A stretch of 6,150 nt of DNA from an uncultured Peptococcaceae bacterium (lineage in GTDB: Bacteria; Bacillota; Peptococcia; Peptococcales; Peptococcaceae), in assembly GCA_902496505.1 (NCBI GenBank), contig CABVBB010000139.1, positions 1 through 6,150 on the forward strand, in the 5' to 3' direction. The notes beneath the pieces are model-generated. The model did no database searches. It had not been told where the DNA came from and was given only the letters and a program-made list of their open reading frames with translations. The first letter of the stretch is position 1, and every line of letters starts with the position of its first letter. Below are positions 5,656 through 6,150 of this stretch, one piece after another. Both the position numbers and the translations under genes were made by a program.

Positions 5656-6150
5656 ATGCATTACTTTATGGAAGCCTTGACCAGCAGCGCTAAAGGTACC
5701 GATCTGCCTGAAGAATATGATTACTTTGGCAGCCTTGTCGGCAGCTGGACATTGGATTATACGGACTGCAACCTAAACCGTTCGGTCAAAGGAGAATGGC
5801 ATTTTGCGCGGATCCTGGAAGGCATGGCTATTCAAGACGTCATTATCTTGCCTTCCCGCGACACCCAAACGGCAGTCCCCGATCCCCTGACAGAATACGG
5901 CACGACGCTGCGGATCTACAATCCCGATACCCATGCCTGGGATATTGCCTATGGCTATACAGGAAAGATCATGCGGCTGGAAGCGCGCAAAGAAAATGAC
6001 ATGATCGTCCTGACAAACCTGGCTGACCAGCGGCACAAGTGGGTATTTGTCCAAATCGAAGACGATCACTTTCATTGGCAAAATATTACCGTAAAAGACG
6101 ACGGCCAGTGGCATATCAATGCGGATATCCACGCCACGCGCCTATCATAA
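5656..6150 (+). CDS. Conserved-looking hypothetical protein, 164 aa
   Basis: A complete gene: AGGAGG at 5643-5648 lies 7 nt before the ATG, and the TAA stop falls on the last bases of the window. I do not recognise a named family with confidence. The protein is soluble, with no signal peptide or membrane segment, and is rich in Trp, Tyr, Asp and His. It has alternating beta-strand-like stretches: FGSLVGSWTLDY (24-35), GEWHFARILEGMAIQDV (46-62), TTLRIYNPDTHAWDIAYGYT (83-102) and KWVFVQIEDDHFHWQNIT (127-144). The opening GxW motif and repeated strands suggest a lipocalin- or DUF1579-like beta-barrel that might bind a small ligand. That is a fold-level impression only, and no catalytic motif is visible. 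It has its own promoter and is isolated from tatD by a terminator, so the neighbours give no functional clue. Confidence 0.9.
   Translation: MHYFMEALTSSAKGTDLPEEYDYFGSLVGSWTLDYTDCNLNRSVKGEWHFARILEGMAIQDVIILPSRDTQTAVPDPLTEYGTTLRIYNPDTHAWDIAYGYTGKIMRLEARKENDMIVLTNLADQRHKWVFVQIEDDHFHWQNITVKDDGQWHINADIHATRLS

Noticed and set aside
1..6150. CRISPR array, insertion sequence, tRNA or rRNA gene, phage or defence genes
   Set aside because: I saw no regularly spaced direct repeats, transposase motifs, tRNA-like cloverleaf or rRNA sequence on either strand.

Overview
The window looks like chromosomal DNA of a Bacillota (Firmicutes) bacterium with a moderately high G+C content. The signs are strong AGGAGG-type ribosome binding sites, a T-box leader ahead of an aminoacyl-tRNA synthetase gene, U-tailed intrinsic terminators, and a ParB-binding parS site matching the Bacillus consensus. 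The cytosine-rich codon use would suit a Negativicutes or related clostridial lineage, but that finer placement is a guess. Nothing suggests a phage, plasmid, transposon or CRISPR system; this reads as ordinary housekeeping chromosome with an accessory divergent pair at the left end.

Layout. Positions 1-903 (minus strand) carry the N-terminal 301 codons of an arylsulfotransferase-like protein that runs off the left edge. It is divergent from a LysR-family regulator gene (1155-2069, plus). The 251-bp gap between them holds two outward promoters and repeats that could be operators. Positions 2099-2430 hold a sigma-70-type promoter and a complete T-box leader: AUG specifier candidate, T-box sequence, antiterminator and competing terminator. 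This leader controls metG (2431-4392), encoding methionyl-tRNA synthetase with a C-terminal tRNA-binding domain. A 306-bp intergenic region follows. It contains a series of hairpins and then a perfect parS site inside a 24-bp palindrome. tatD (4699-5463), a metal-dependent TatD-family nuclease gene, comes next and ends at a strong, nearly symmetrical terminator. The last gene (5656-6150) has its own good promoter and encodes a 164-residue protein I cannot assign.

How it fits together. metG senses uncharged tRNA-Met through its leader. The metG-tatD order is also found near the replication origin of Bacillus subtilis, and a consensus parS between the two genes fits an origin-proximal position, where ParB/Spo0J loads and recruits condensin. 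The left-hand pair has the classic layout of a LysR-type regulator controlling a divergent neighbour, here a sulfuryl-transfer enzyme without a visible export signal. I see no clearly new multi-gene system. The most notable points are the parS site with its terminator-like U-rich flank, the textbook Met T-box, the hairpin-rich intergenic block, and the change in codon use along tatD.
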